Below, one piece after another: positions 45,467 to 54,644 of a DNA stretch of 64,000 nt. Source of the stretch: Bradyrhizobium quebecense. Lineage in GTDB: Bacteria > Pseudomonadota > Alphaproteobacteria > Rhizobiales > Xanthobacteraceae. Positions within the stretch are counted from its first letter, which is position 1. Each line of letters opens with the position of its first letter. The notes below the pieces were generated by a model. The model had not been told where the DNA came from. It ran no database searches and saw only the letters and a list, made by a program, of their open reading frames with translations. Location: NCBI RefSeq assembly GCF_013373795.3, contig NZ_CP088022.1, positions 5,890,001 to 5,954,000 of the forward strand. The letters run 5' to 3'. A program made the translations under genes and the position numbers.

Positions 45467-46858
45467 TTGGCTGTGATGGAAGCACAACCCGCAACCCCTG
45501 CGCCATCGGGCCCGGTCGCACGCCTGCGCGGCCTCGCCGCGCGCCTGCTCGGCGGCACCAAGGAGGCCTCGGTCACCAAGCGCCTCGCCGGCATGATCTT
45601 CGTCATCCGTGTCATCAGCGCCGCCATCGCCTATCTCGCGCAGATCCTGCTGGCGCGCTGGATGAGCGGCTCGGACTACGGCATCTATGTCTATGTCTGG
45701 ACCTGGGTGCTGCTGCTCGGCAGCACGATGGATTTCGGCATCGCGCCGTCCTCGCAGAAGATCATCCCGGAATATCGCGCACACGGCGACCTCGCCGCGC
45801 TGCGCGGCTTCCTCTCCGGCGGCCGCTGGGTGGTGCTTGCCGCGTCGAGCACCGTGGCACTGCTGCTCGCCGGCGTGATCCACCTCGCCTCGCCCTGGAT
45901 CGACCCCAACGCGGTCGTGCCGCTCTATATCGGCTGCCTGACATTGCCGCCCTTCGTGGTCGCCAACACCCAGGACGGCATCTCGCGCGCGCATGACTGG
46001 ATGCAGATCGGCCTGATGCCGCAGTTCATCGTGCGGCAGGGACTGATCATCGCGCTCACCGCCGGCGCGCTGGCGCTCGGCCTCAATCTCGGCGCGACGG
46101 CTGCGATGATCGCGAGTGCCGCGGCCGTGTACATCGCGGCGATCGGCCAGATGATCGTGCTGAACCGCCGCCTCGCCGCCCATCTCGGGCCGGGCGAGAA
46201 GACCTACGACGTCAGGGGCTGGTTCGCGATCTCGCTGCCGATCATGCTGGTCGAGAGCTTCTATCTGCTGCTCGGCTACACCGACGTGCTGATGCTGCAG
46301 CAATTCCGCTCCTCCGAGGAGGTCGGCATCTACTTCGCCGTGGTGAAGACGCTGGCGCTGGTGTCATTCGTCCACTACGCGATGTCGGCGACGACGGCGC
46401 ACCGCTTCGCCGAATACAATGCGCTCGGCGACAAGGACCGGCTGTCGGCCTATGTCGCACACGCCATCAGCTGGACGTTCTGGCCCTCGCTGCTTGCGAC
46501 CATCGCCCTGCTCGCGCTCGGCAAGCCGCTGCTGTGGCTGTTCGGCCCGAAATTCGTCGACGGCTACAGCATCATGTTCGTCGCAGCGATCGGGCTCGTG
46601 GTACGCTCGGCGATCGGGCCGGTGGAGCGGCTGTTGAACATGCTGGGACACCAGAGCATCTGCGCCACGGCCTATGCGGTGTCGTTCTTCATGAATGTCG
46701 GGCTCTGCATGACGCTGGTGCCGCGCTATGGCGGCATGGGCGCGGCGGCCTCGACCTCGCTGTCGCTGATCTTCGAGACGATCCTGCTGTTCTACGTGGT
46801 GCGCTCGCGGCTCGGGCTGCACGTGCTGGCGTTCGGGAAGGCCCGGTCGGCACCGTAG
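45467..46858 (+). CDS. Polysaccharide flippase (oligosaccharide flippase family, MOP superfamily)
   Basis: A 463-aa membrane protein with about 12-14 hydrophobic segments. The N-terminal RLAGMIFVIRVISAAIAYLAQILLARWMSGSDYGIYVYVW and the DFGIAPSSQKIIPEYRA loop are typical of Wzx-like lipid-linked oligosaccharide flippases. TTG 45467 lies ten bases after TAGGAA; ATG 45476 is an alternative. No glycosyltransferases are adjacent, so it is an orphan flippase whose substrate cannot be deduced. Confidence 0.9.
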   Translation: MAVMEAQPATPAPSGPVARLRGLAARLLGGTKEASVTKRLAGMIFVIRVISAAIAYLAQILLARWMSGSDYGIYVYVWTWVLLLGSTMDFGIAPSSQKIIPEYRAHGDLAALRGFLSGGRWVVLAASSTVALLLAGVIHLASPWIDPNAVVPLYIGCLTLPPFVVANTQDGISRAHDWMQIGLMPQFIVRQGLIIALTAGALALGLNLGATAAMIASAAAVYIAAIGQMIVLNRRLAAHLGPGEKTYDVRGWFAISLPIMLVESFYLLLGYTDVLMLQQFRSSEEVGIYFAVVKTLALVSFVHYAMSATTAHRFAEYNALGDKDRLSAYVAHAISWTFWPSLLATIALLALGKPLLWLFGPKFVDGYSIMFVAAIGLVVRSAIGPVERLLNMLGHQSICATAYAVSFFMNVGLCMTLVPRYGGMGAAASTSLSLIFETILLFYVVRSRLGLHVLAFGKARSAP

Positions 46859-46865
46859 CTTTCCG

Positions 46866-46968
46866 CTAGAGCTCTTCCATTCCGATTGAATCGAAAGGGG
46901 GGCTCTAGATTCTTGTTTTGACGCGTTTTCTTCACGCGAACCGGTACCCACTTCGCTCGAAAACGCTC
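46866..46968. repeat. Composite dispersed repeat, copy B (inverted relative to copy A)
   Basis: Reverse complement reads GAGCGTTTTCGAGCGAAGTGG...CGCGTGAAGAAAACGCGTC...CTAGAGC, matching copy A at 23073-23140, and then a hairpin with AGAGC/GCTCT arms and GATTCAA in the loop. It separates the flippase gene from a small two-gene operon and could end the flippase transcript. Confidence 0.8.
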
Positions 46969-46993
46969 CAGATGCGGTATATATTTTGCCGTT

Positions 46994-47278
46994 ATGAGCG
47001 CCGCCGAACTGAAAGACCTGTTTGATCGCATACAGTCCTGGCCGAAATCGGCGCAGGACGAGCTTCTGTCGCTGGCAAACGCCATCGAAGATGGACTACT
47101 GGCTCATCGGCACGTCGCGTCTGAGGAAGAGTTGCAGATCACCGAGGCCGCAATCGCGTCCATCGAAGTCGCCCCCGACGCCGGCTCTGGCGCGGATGAG
47201 GATGACATCCTGGAGAACATGAAGCGGTTGGTGGCCGAGAAGCCAACATCGTCGAAGGAGAGCGAGTCGAATGCCTAA
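46994..47278 (+). CDS. Small acidic protein, first gene of an overlapping pair (possible antitoxin-like)
   Basis: A 94-aa acidic protein. The start ELKDLFDRIQSWPKSAQDEL resembles the WPxxAQEEL helices at the start of some small antitoxin-type proteins; the rest is acidic (SGADEDDILENMKRLV). No DNA-binding fold is obvious. ATG 46994 has no clear Shine-Dalgarno; the upstream GGTATATATTTTG is AT-rich and promoter-like. The next gene begins eight bases before this stop, so the two are translationally linked. Confidence 0.55.
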   Translation: MSAAELKDLFDRIQSWPKSAQDELLSLANAIEDGLLAHRHVASEEELQITEAAIASIEVAPDAGSGADEDDILENMKRLVAEKPTSSKESESNA

Positions 47279-47540
47279 CGGCAAGCACGGCGATCATCCA
47301 TACACCGATATCGTTGTCCATAAAGCCGACATCTATTCTCCGGTTGCCGCGGCTCTCGTCCGTGAGATTGCGACACTGGCCGACGACAAGACCCGGCGGG
47401 CGCTGGCCGACCTGCTCTATGAGAAGTTCAATCCGTATGATCGCCCCGACGTCCATGCGTTGGAGCGCCACCTCGCCACTCTCCGTGATAATCTTCGAAA
47501 AGATGCCTCGGCCCGAGGGTTTGAAGTGGACAATAAGTGA
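47271..47540 (+). CDS. Conserved small protein, second gene of the pair
   Basis: An 89-aa protein starting MPNGKHGDHPYTDIVVHKAD and continuing VREIATLADDKTRRALADLL, then NPYDRPDVHALERHLATLRDNL. I recall similar short proteins in other alphaproteobacteria but know no function. The start overlaps the upstream gene by eight bases, and the purine-rich GGAGAGCGAG inside that gene would serve as ribosome binding site. A terminator follows. Not recognisably a RelE/ParE, HicA, VapC or MazF toxin. Confidence 0.6.
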   Translation: MPNGKHGDHPYTDIVVHKADIYSPVAAALVREIATLADDKTRRALADLLYEKFNPYDRPDVHALERHLATLRDNLRKDASARGFEVDNK

Positions 47541-47569
47541 GACCGCGTTTGTCGGATGCATAAAAGCAA

Positions 47570-47607
47570 AAGCCGACCCTGATCCAATCAGGGCCGGCTT
47601 ATTCTTT
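47570..47607 (+). terminator. Rho-independent terminator of the small gene pair
   Basis: AAGCCGACCCTGAT (47570-47583) pairs, with one mismatch, with ATCAGGGCCGGCTT (47587-47600) and is followed by ATTCTTT. On the minus strand the hairpin is followed by TTGCTTTTATGC and lies downstream of the dehydrogenase-patatin operon only if that reads through its own stop region. Confidence 0.8.
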
Positions 47608-47631
47608 GGACTGACAAATCCCGCCGGAAAA

Positions 47632-48420
47632 CTACTCCGCCGTCCAGCCGCCGTCGATCGAGAGATTGGCACCGGTGATCTGCGCGGCGTCGTCGCCGCA
47701 CAGGAACAGCGCCAGTGCCGCGACCTGCTCGGAGGTGACGAACTCCTTGGTCGGCTGGGCGGCGAGCAACACGTCCTTGATGACCTGCTCCTTGGTCATG
47801 TTGCGCGCCTTCATGGTCTCCGGAATCTGGTGCTCGACCAGCGGCGTCCAGACATAGCCCGGGCTGATGCAGTTGCAGGTGATCTTGAACTGCGCGAGCT
47901 CGAGCGCCGCGGTCTTGGTGAGGCCGGCGATGCCGTGCTTGGCCGAGACATAGGCCGACTTGAACGGCGAGGCGACCAGCGAGTGCGCCGATGCGGTGTT
48001 GATGATGCGGCCCCAGCCGCGCTTCTTCATGCCGGGCACCGCGGCGCGGATGCCGTAGAACGCCGACGACAGATTGATCGCGATGATCGCTTCCCACTTC
48101 TCCGGCGGGAATTCCTCGATCGGCGAGACGAACTGGATGCCGGCATTGTTGACGAGGATGTCGACCGAACCGAAGGTCTTCTCACCGAGCGCGATCATGT
48201 CGGCGATCTCGGCCGGCTTGGTCATGTCCGCTGGCGAATAAGCCGCCTTGACCTTGAAATCGGTCTCGATGCCGGAACGCTCCTTCTCGATGTCGGCCGG
48301 CACACCCATGCCGTTGAGCACGATATTGGCGCCGGCGCCGGCGAAGGCGCGCGCATAAGCCAATCCGATGCCGCTGGTCGAGCCGGTCACAACGGCGGTC
48401 TTGCCTGTCAACGTACCCAT
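47632..48420 (-). CDS. bdhA: 3-hydroxybutyrate dehydrogenase
   Basis: SDR of 262 aa that oxidises D-3-hydroxybutyrate to acetoacetate. Motifs: TGSTSGIGLAYA, NNAG in VDILVNNAGIQFV, Tyr157 and Lys161 in YVSAKHG; QFVSPIEEFPPEKW and the ISPGYVWTPLVE and AQPTKEFV segments are characteristic of bacterial BDH. It follows the patatin gene by 12 bp on the same strand. The product would feed acetoacetyl-CoA formation during polyhydroxybutyrate (PHB) turnover. Confidence 0.91.
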   Translation of the reverse strand: MGTLTGKTAVVTGSTSGIGLAYARAFAGAGANIVLNGMGVPADIEKERSGIETDFKVKAAYSPADMTKPAEIADMIALGEKTFGSVDILVNNAGIQFVSPIEEFPPEKWEAIIAINLSSAFYGIRAAVPGMKKRGWGRIINTASAHSLVASPFKSAYVSAKHGIAGLTKTAALELAQFKITCNCISPGYVWTPLVEHQIPETMKARNMTKEQVIKDVLLAAQPTKEFVTSEQVAALALFLCGDDAAQITGANLSIDGGWTAE

Positions 48421-48432
48421 TGTTCTTCGCTC

Positions 48433-49617
48433 CTATTTGCTTGCAGGGGACTTCGTTTCAGGGGGCGTGGGTTCGTCCCCCGTGAGGTCGTAAGTCACCA
48501 TGGTTTCGCCGGACTGTGGCCGTTCTAGCCATTCTTTGTGACGCATCGACAAATGCACGTCGCGGACGCCCGCACCCCAGTGCTCGACCATCGCAACATG
48601 GGAGAAGTCGTAGTCCTTCGACGAGCTCTCGTAATTCTTGCTCTTGTAGATCAGGTGAACCACCGTGACGGTGTTCTCCTTGGACGCCTTGCGCAACAGT
48701 TCGACCGACGGATCGTTCTTCAAATAATCGGGCAGCTTGCCGATCAGGTCGCGCACCGCCATGCGGGCGTTGTGGATCTGCCTGTTCTTGTCGGTGTTCA
48801 TCCGCGTCCGGCTGGAAAAGCGGATGTCCTTTTCGCGCTCGGCGGCTTCCAGCAGCGTCTCCGGCACCGGCCCGCGCGCGCTGAACAGGTCGACCTGGAA
48901 GATCAGGAGATCGCGGTCGGTCTCCTCGTCGAGCACGAAGTCGAGCGGCGTGTTGGAGGCGATGCCGCCGTCCCAGTAATGCTCGCCTTCGATCACGACC
49001 GCGGGAAAGCCTGGCGGCAAAGCGCCCGAGGCCATGATGTGCTCGGGGCCGATCTTCTTGCCGAGCTTCTTGAACTCGTAATTGTCGAAATAGCGGAAAT
49101 TGCCCGAGGTGACGCCGACCGCGCCGACCGACAGCCGCGTCTTCAGATCGTTGATGCGATCGAAGTCGACCAGCCGCTCCAGCGTCTTCTTCAGGGGGGC
49201 CGTGTCGTAATAGCTCAGCGACTGCGAACTGCCGGGCGGCCACAGCGGCGCCGGCGGAATCCGCGGCGTGAAGAAGCCGGGCACGCCGAAGGTCGCGATG
49301 ATGGCGGCGCTGGTCTCGTTGAACAGCGAGCGGGCGCGCTCATGCTTGGAGACCGGATTCCAGGGCACCGGCGCCGACACCATATCCCAGAATTCCTTCA
49401 GCCGCGGCACACGGTTGGCCGGCTCATTGCCGGCGATGATCGCGGCATTGATGGCGCCGATCGAAATGCCGGCGATCCATTCCGGCTCGAAGCCTGCATG
49501 GCAGAGCGCCTGAAAGGCGCCGGCTTGATAGGAGCCCAGCGCACCGCCGCCCTGAAGAACCAGCACACGCTGCCCTTGCGCCGGCGTCGAGCCGGGCGCG
49601 GAATCCGAAGTATCCAT
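48433..49617 (-). CDS. Patatin-like phospholipase with DUF3734
   Basis: Serine hydrolase of 394 aa. The oxyanion loop LQGGGALGSYQAG, nucleophile Ser52 in GISIGAINAA and Asp216 in YWDGGIASNTPL make the patatin Ser-Asp dyad; the C-terminal part (FSSRTRMNTDKN...HLIYKSKNYESSSKDYDFS) is DUF3734. It is immediately upstream of bdhA. The pairing suggests hydrolysis of a 3-hydroxybutyrate-containing lipid, oligomer or PHB granule component. That is inference from context. Confidence 0.93.
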   Translation of the reverse strand: MDTSDSAPGSTPAQGQRVLVLQGGGALGSYQAGAFQALCHAGFEPEWIAGISIGAINAAIIAGNEPANRVPRLKEFWDMVSAPVPWNPVSKHERARSLFNETSAAIIATFGVPGFFTPRIPPAPLWPPGSSQSLSYYDTAPLKKTLERLVDFDRINDLKTRLSVGAVGVTSGNFRYFDNYEFKKLGKKIGPEHIMASGALPPGFPAVVIEGEHYWDGGIASNTPLDFVLDEETDRDLLIFQVDLFSARGPVPETLLEAAEREKDIRFSSRTRMNTDKNRQIHNARMAVRDLIGKLPDYLKNDPSVELLRKASKENTVTVVHLIYKSKNYESSSKDYDFSHVAMVEHWGAGVRDVHLSMRHKEWLERPQSGETMVTYDLTGDEPTPPETKSPASK

Positions 49618-49706
49618 TCGTAACCGTTCGGTTCAAATGACTTGAGGGCGCACCGTGGCGACTGTTCGCAGCCGCGTCAATCAACGAGATGGAGGGCTCT
49701 CTGTTT

Positions 49707-49755
49707 GAGCATGATCTTCTCGGAAAACCGCTTCACACTTCTCCGGATCATGCTC
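49707..49755. repeat. Inverted repeat, GAGCATGATC type
   Basis: GAGCATGATC (49707-49716) and GATCATGCTC (49746-49755) are perfect arms, with TTCTCGGAAAACCGCTTCAC in the centre. Half of the same element (GAGCATGATCCTTTTCGAAAAG) occurs near 40094 upstream of an SDR gene. A dispersed element of the rhizobial intergenic type. Confidence 0.75.
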
Positions 49756-49779
49756 TAGATCACGCGGAATTTATCGAGA

Positions 49780-50277
49780 TCAGGTTGCCGCCAAAATGAG
49801 CGTCCAGAACACCTTGTATTTGGTATTCGGAGCATAAACGGCCGCGATGCCCATTTTTGTGACACCGCTCTTGAGCATATTGGCCTTGTGCGGCGGCGAA
49901 TCGCGCCACCCCGAAAAGGCTTCCGCCAGCGTGTGGTAGCCGGCCGAGATATTCTCGACCGCCACGGTCGCCGGATAGCCGCCAGCCTCGAGCCGCTTGC
50001 CGAGCGGGGCCTTGACGTCATGGTCCATCTTGTTGCGGGCGGCCATCGCCTGCGACTGCTGCTCGGCGAGCCTCGTCAGGTCGGGATCGACCACGACGGT
50101 GCCGAGACCGTTGTTCTGGCGGTACTGCGAAAACATGATCGCGGCGGCCTGGCTGTCCAGCACGGCACCGGGCTGCGCCATGTTGAGATACATGGCCGGT
50201 TCTTCCGGGATTTTGGTGTCTGTGCCGCAGCCGGCAAGCACCAGAAGCCCGAACAGGGCGACCGTCGTCCGTTTCAC
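49780..50277 (-). CDS. CAP (SCP/PR1) domain lipoprotein
   Basis: A 165-aa protein with a lipoprotein signal (VALFGLLVLAGC) and a CAP domain: IMFSQYRQNNGLGTVVVDPDLTRLAEQQSQAMAARNKMDHD, ENISAGYHTLAEAFSGWRDSPPHKANML, and MGIAAVYAPNTKYKVFWTLIL. The His of KMDHD and His of SPPHKANM are the conserved CAP histidines. The role of bacterial CAP lipoproteins is unsettled; lipid or small-ligand binding is the usual proposal. Confidence 0.87.
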   Translation of the reverse strand: MKRTTVALFGLLVLAGCGTDTKIPEEPAMYLNMAQPGAVLDSQAAAIMFSQYRQNNGLGTVVVDPDLTRLAEQQSQAMAARNKMDHDVKAPLGKRLEAGGYPATVAVENISAGYHTLAEAFSGWRDSPPHKANMLKSGVTKMGIAAVYAPNTKYKVFWTLILAAT

Positions 50278-50280
50278 TAC

Positions 50281-50576
50281 TGAAAACCCCCAAGGTTGGC
50301 CCGCCGTTGTTGCATACCAACCGTGGCTGAATGGTGAACAGGGGCTAACTTTTGGCCATCAATAGCCACCGATCTCCGGGAACAGTCGATTCGCCGAGCG
50401 AAGTCCCGGATTTCGCTGCGCTCCATCCGGGCTGCGGAGCTTCTCCCTCCCCTGAAAGGGGAAGGTCGGGATGGGGGTCGGCCACAGGCGACACTGGATG
50501 TGGAGAGCCCCACCCGCTTTGCTCTGGCGAGCAAAGCGACCTCCAAGGGGAGGTTTGAGCATCCGTGCTTCGGAGC
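50281..50576. other. Gene-free region with fragments of palindromic repeats
   Basis: About 300 bp between the CAP lipoprotein gene and cysA, which face away from and towards it respectively on the same strand. It contains CCCGGATTTCGCTGCGCTCCATCC (half of the type at 14454), CCCTCCCCTGAAAGGGGAAGG (a short hairpin) and a GCTTTGCTCTGGCGAGCAAAGC hairpin near 50517. These look like pieces of several repeat families. One of the hairpins may end the cys transporter transcript. No gene seen. Confidence 0.5.
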
Positions 50577-51626
50577 CTACTCCTGGGCGGCAAAGATCCG
50601 GTAGCGGCGGGGCTGCAGCGAGACGATTTCGCCGGCCTGGAGCTCGCGGTCGCGGGGGGCGTCGATCTCGATCACGGTCTTGCCCTCGCCCCCCGACAGG
50701 GCCACCTCGGCGCGCTGGATCGGACCGAACGAGCGGACATGCCGGATGGCGCCTTCCAGCGCCCCGGTTCCCGCCGGACCGACCGCCATGTCGTGGCGGC
50801 GGACGAACAGCTTGGCCGCGCCGGACGCGGCACCCAACGCCGGAATGTTCAGCGGACGGCCGTCGAGCCGCACCGCGTCGCCGGCAACATCGACCTGCAG
50901 CACGATGGACTCGCCGATGAAGCCGTGCACGAAGGCGGTCGCCGGATTGTCATAGACCTCGCCGGGCGAGCCGATCTGCTCGATCTTGCCCTTGTCCATG
51001 ACCACGACGCGGTTGGCGACTTCAAGCGCCTCCTCCTGGTCGTGGGTGACAAAGATCGAGGTGACGTGGATCTCGTTGTGCAGCGAGCGCAGCCATTGCC
51101 TGAGCTCCTTGCGCACCTTGGCATCGAGCGCGCCGAACGGCTCGTCGAGCAGCAGGATCCGCGGCTCGATCGCAAGCGCACGCGCCAGCGCGATGCGTTG
51201 ACGCTGACCGCCGGACAACTGGCTCGGATAGCGATTGGCGAGCCAGTCGAGCTGCACCAGATCGAGCAGGTTCTTGACGCGGGCGCGGATCGTCGCCTCG
51301 TCCTTGCGGATCGCGCGCGGCTGCACGCGCAGGCCGAACGCGACGTTCTCGAACACCGTCATGTGGCGGAACAGCGCGTAGTGCTGGAATACGAAGCCGA
51401 CCTGACGCTCGCTGGCACCGCGCGAGAGCGCATTCTCGCCGTCGATCGCGACCTCGCCCGAGTCAGGCCAATCGAGGCCTGCGATGATCCGCAGCAGCGT
51501 CGTCTTGCCGGAGCCGGACGGGCCGAGCAGCGCCAGCAGCTCGCCGTCGGCGACCTTGAGATCGACATTGTCGAGCGCGGCAAAGCTGCCGAACTTCTTT
51601 ACGATATTCGTGACTTCAATCGCCAT
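50577..51626 (-). CDS. cysA: Sulfate/thiosulfate ABC transporter ATP-binding protein
   Basis: ATPase of the sulfate importer, 349 aa. Walker [11 protein letters not shown]-loop [13 protein letters not shown], signature [15 protein letters not shown], Walker [14 protein letters not shown] and switch His in [11 protein letters not shown] are intact; a C-terminal TOBE-like regulatory domain begins near residue 235 (GRPLNIPAL...). It overlaps cysW by 11 bp and is the last gene of sbp-cysT-cysW-cysA. Confidence 0.96.
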   Translation of the reverse strand: MAIEVTNIVKKFGSFAALDNVDLKVADGELLALLGPSGSGKTTLLRIIAGLDWPDSGEVAIDGENALSRGASERQVGFVFQHYALFRHMTVFENVAFGLRVQPRAIRKDEATIRARVKNLLDLVQLDWLANRYPSQLSGGQRQRIALARALAIEPRILLLDEPFGALDAKVRKELRQWLRSLHNEIHVTSIFVTHDQEEALEVANRVVVMDKGKIEQIGSPGEVYDNPATAFVHGFIGESIVLQVDVAGDAVRLDGRPLNIPALGAASGAAKLFVRRHDMAVGPAGTGALEGAIRHVRSFGPIQRAEVALSGGEGKTVIEIDAPRDRELQAGEIVSLQPRRYRIFAAQE

Positions 51627-52590
51627 CGGGCACCTCTGGCTCGTCGAGCCGCCGCTCGAGAACGGTTTTCGCCACCAGCGTGATCAGCGCCAGCATCGCG
51701 AGCAGCGACGCGATCGCGAACGACGCGACGAACTGATATTCGTTGTAGAGAATCTCGACCAGGAGCGGCATCGTGTTGGTCTCGCCGCGGATGTGGCCGG
51801 AGACGACGGACACCGCACCGAACTCGCCCATAGCGCGCGCGTTGCAGAGCAGGACGCCGTAGAGCAGGCCCCATTTGATGTTGGGCAGCGTGACGCGGAA
51901 GAAGGTCTGCAGGCCGGAGGCACCGAGCGAGATCGCCGCCTCCTCTTCCTGGGTGCCCTGCTCCTGCATCAGCGGGATCAGCGCGCGCGCCACAAAGGGG
52001 AAGGTGACGAAGATCGTCGCCAGCGCGATGCCGGGTACCGCGAACAGGATGTGGACGTTGTGCGCCTGCAGCCATGGCCCGAAATAGCCCTGCGCGCCGA
52101 ACAGCAGCACGAAGACCAGGCCCGAGATCACGGGCGAGACCGAGAACGGCAGGTCGATCAGCGTGATCAGGAAGGTCTTGCCCGTGAATTCGAATTTCGA
52201 GATCGCCCAGGCCGCGACCACGCCGAACACGAGATTGAGCGTGACCGAGATCGCCGCGACCAGCAGCGTCAGTTTGATCGCAGCGAGCGCCTCCGGCTCG
52301 GCCAGCGCCGCGAAATAGGCGACGATGCCTTTCGAGAAGGCCGACGCGAACACGACGACCAGCGGCAGCACGACGAAGATGCTGAGGAAGGCGATCGCCA
52401 GCGCAATGATGATCAAGCGGATCGGACCCGGCTCGGTGCGCGGGTTGCGCCGCGCCGCGACCGGCTCGGCGCGCGCGATCTCGAGCCGCGGCGCTGGGGC
52501 CGCAACGCTGACATCGGTCGCGGGCGCGTAGGTCCGCAGCTGCGTGGTCGAGGTCGCCAATCCCGTCTGCATCGACATCTCGAACCTCAA
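51616..52590 (-). CDS. cysW: Sulfate ABC transporter permease, CysW type
   Basis: Inner-membrane permease of 324 aa with six hydrophobic segments and the EAA loop [24 protein letters not shown] that contacts CysA. The N-terminal 55 residues are a hydrophilic extension ([23 protein letters not shown]) longer than usual. [24 protein letters not shown] is the CysW signature. It overlaps cysT by 4 bp and cysA by 11 bp. Confidence 0.96.
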   Translation of the reverse strand: MRFEMSMQTGLATSTTQLRTYAPATDVSVAAPAPRLEIARAEPVAARRNPRTEPGPIRLIIIALAIAFLSIFVVLPLVVVFASAFSKGIVAYFAALAEPEALAAIKLTLLVAAISVTLNLVFGVVAAWAISKFEFTGKTFLITLIDLPFSVSPVISGLVFVLLFGAQGYFGPWLQAHNVHILFAVPGIALATIFVTFPFVARALIPLMQEQGTQEEEAAISLGASGLQTFFRVTLPNIKWGLLYGVLLCNARAMGEFGAVSVVSGHIRGETNTMPLLVEILYNEYQFVASFAIASLLAMLALITLVAKTVLERRLDEPEVPDGD

Positions 52591-53423
52591 TGCACGGGAA
52601 TGCGGGCTTGCGCCCAGCGCTGCAGCCGATTGATCAGGAAGATGATCAGGAACGAGGCCACCAGCATCACGACCGCGATCGCGGTGGCGTCGGCGTAGCG
52701 GAATTCGGACAGCCGGATCACGATCAACAGCGGCGCGATCTCGGAGACGTTGGGCAGATTGCCGGCGATGAAGATCACCGAGCCGTATTCACCGATGGCG
52801 CGGGCAAAGGCCAGCGCAAAGCCGGTGAGCAGCGCCGGGATCAGGCTCGGCAGGATGACGCGAAACACGGTGTGCCAGCGATTGGCACCGAGGCTTGCCG
52901 CCGCCTCCTCGATCTCGGGATCGAGATCGATCAGCACCGGCTGCACCGTGCGCACTACGAACGGAATGCCGATGAAGATCATCGCGATGAAGATACCGAT
53001 CGGCGTGAACGCGACCTTGATGCCGAGCTCGGCGAGCGGCGCGCCGAGCCAGCCCTTCTGGGCAAACAGCTGCGTCAGCGCCACGCCTGCGACCGCGGTC
53101 GGCAAGGCAAACGGAATATCGACGATGGCGTCGAACAGCCGCCGGCCCGGAAAACGGTAGCGCACCAGCGCCCAGACGATGATGGTGCCCATCACCAGAT
53201 TGACGCAGGCGGCCGCAAACGAAAGCCCGAACGAAATCTTCAGGGCGTTCAGGGTGCGGCGGCTGGTGACGATGGTCCAGAACTGATCGAGGCTGAGCTC
53301 GAACGTCTTGAGGAACAGCGCGGCCAGCGGAATCAGGATGATCACGGAGAGCCATGTCAGGGTCAGCCCCATGGTGAGACCGAACCCCGGCAGGGTGCTG
53401 CGCCTTGCTACCGCTGTGCTCAC
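52587..53423 (-). CDS. cysT: Sulfate ABC transporter permease, CysT type
   Basis: Second permease of the importer, 278 aa, with six membrane segments; EAA loop [23 protein letters not shown], and the signature [38 protein letters not shown] is the conserved third-segment block. It starts 36 bp after the binding-protein gene and overlaps cysW by an ATGA-type junction. Confidence 0.96.
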   Translation of the reverse strand: MSTAVARRSTLPGFGLTMGLTLTWLSVIILIPLAALFLKTFELSLDQFWTIVTSRRTLNALKISFGLSFAAACVNLVMGTIIVWALVRYRFPGRRLFDAIVDIPFALPTAVAGVALTQLFAQKGWLGAPLAELGIKVAFTPIGIFIAMIFIGIPFVVRTVQPVLIDLDPEIEEAAASLGANRWHTVFRVILPSLIPALLTGFALAFARAIGEYGSVIFIAGNLPNVSEIAPLLIVIRLSEFRYADATAIAVVMLVASFLIIFLINRLQRWAQARIPVH

Positions 53424-53459
53424 AATTCCCCCTGTTCGACCAAAAACGCGATATCTCGA

Positions 53460-54461
53460 TCAGTTCTTGTAGATCTGATCGAAGATGCCGCCCTCGGCGA
53501 AGTGCTCCTTCTGCGCCTTGGTCCAACCACCAAAAACGTCGTCGATGGTGAAAAGTTCAACCTTGGCGAAGGATTTTTCGTACTCCTTGGCGATCTCGGG
53601 ATCGCGCGGCCGGTAGGAATTGCGCGCGGCGATCTCCTGGCCTTCCTTGGTGTACCAGTACTTCAGATAGGCTTCGGCGACGGCGCGGGTGCCCTTCTTG
53701 TCGGCAACCGTGTCGACGACGGCGACCGGCGGCTCGGCCAGGATCGACTGCGCCGGGGCCACGATCTCGAACTTGTCCGGCCCGAATTCACGAAGCGCCA
53801 GAAAGGCTTCGTTCTCCCACGCGAGCAACACGTCGCCGACACCACGCTCGACGAAGGTCACGGTCGAACCGCGTGCACCGGTGTCGAGCACCGGGACGTT
53901 CTGATAGAGATCGGCGACGAACTTCTTCGCCTTGTCGGTCGAGCCGAATTTCTTCTGCGCATAGCCCCAGGCGGCGAGATAGTTCCAGCGCGCACCGCCC
54001 GAAGTCTTCGGGTTCGGCGTGATCACGGCGACGCCGGGCTTGATCAAATCGTCCCAATCCTTGATCCCCTTGGGATTGCCCTTGCGAACCAGGAACACGA
54101 TGGTCGAGGTATAGGGCGAGGCGTTGAGCGGCAACCGCTTCTGCCAGTCGGTGGCAATGAGACCCTTGCCCGCGATCGCATCGATGTCATAGGCCAGCGC
54201 CAGCGTGACGATATCCGCCTGCAATCCGTCGATCACCGAGCGCGCCTGCGAGCCCGAGCCGCCATGCGACTGCTTGATCTCGACGCTCTTGCCGGTTTCC
54301 TTCTGATAGGCCGCGGCGAACGCCTTGTTGAAATCGACATAGAGCTCGCGCGTCGGATCGTAGGACACGTTGAGCAGCGAATAGTCGGCCGCGAAAGCCG
54401 AGCTCGCCCACAACAATCCCGCGACCAGCGGCAGCATACGACGGATCATTTCTGTCTCCAT
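53460..54461 (-). CDS. sbp: Sulfate ABC transporter substrate-binding protein
   Basis: Periplasmic sulfate-binding protein of 333 aa. A signal peptide ([18 protein letters not shown]) is followed by [71 protein letters not shown] and [13 protein letters not shown], all ligand-binding segments of the Sbp/CysP family. Translation may start at ATG 54461 (METEM) or ATG 54449. First gene of the transporter set; 183 bp separate it from cysH upstream. Confidence 0.96.
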   Translation of the reverse strand: METEMIRRMLPLVAGLLWASSAFAADYSLLNVSYDPTRELYVDFNKAFAAAYQKETGKSVEIKQSHGGSGSQARSVIDGLQADIVTLALAYDIDAIAGKGLIATDWQKRLPLNASPYTSTIVFLVRKGNPKGIKDWDDLIKPGVAVITPNPKTSGGARWNYLAAWGYAQKKFGSTDKAKKFVADLYQNVPVLDTGARGSTVTFVERGVGDVLLAWENEAFLALREFGPDKFEIVAPAQSILAEPPVAVVDTVADKKGTRAVAEAYLKYWYTKEGQEIAARNSYRPRDPEIAKEYEKSFAKVELFTIDDVFGGWTKAQKEHFAEGGIFDQIYKN

Positions 54462-54644
54462 TCAACCTGAGAATGTCAGGGAACACGCAAGACATCACTC
54501 ACGGTGAAGTGGCCCTAAGTCAACGAAACCGGTTTTCTTTGTTTTCAGCGGCGCAGCGCGCTTGTGCTACGAACTCGCCGCACCGCGAAGGCTTTGTCGC
54601 GTCGCCAGATCGCGATGAAGCGTCATCGCGATCGAGCGCGGTAC

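Noticed and set aside
52590..54470. 626-aa plus-strand frame opposite cysT and sbp
   Set aside because: Both minus-strand genes are complete sulfate transporter components.
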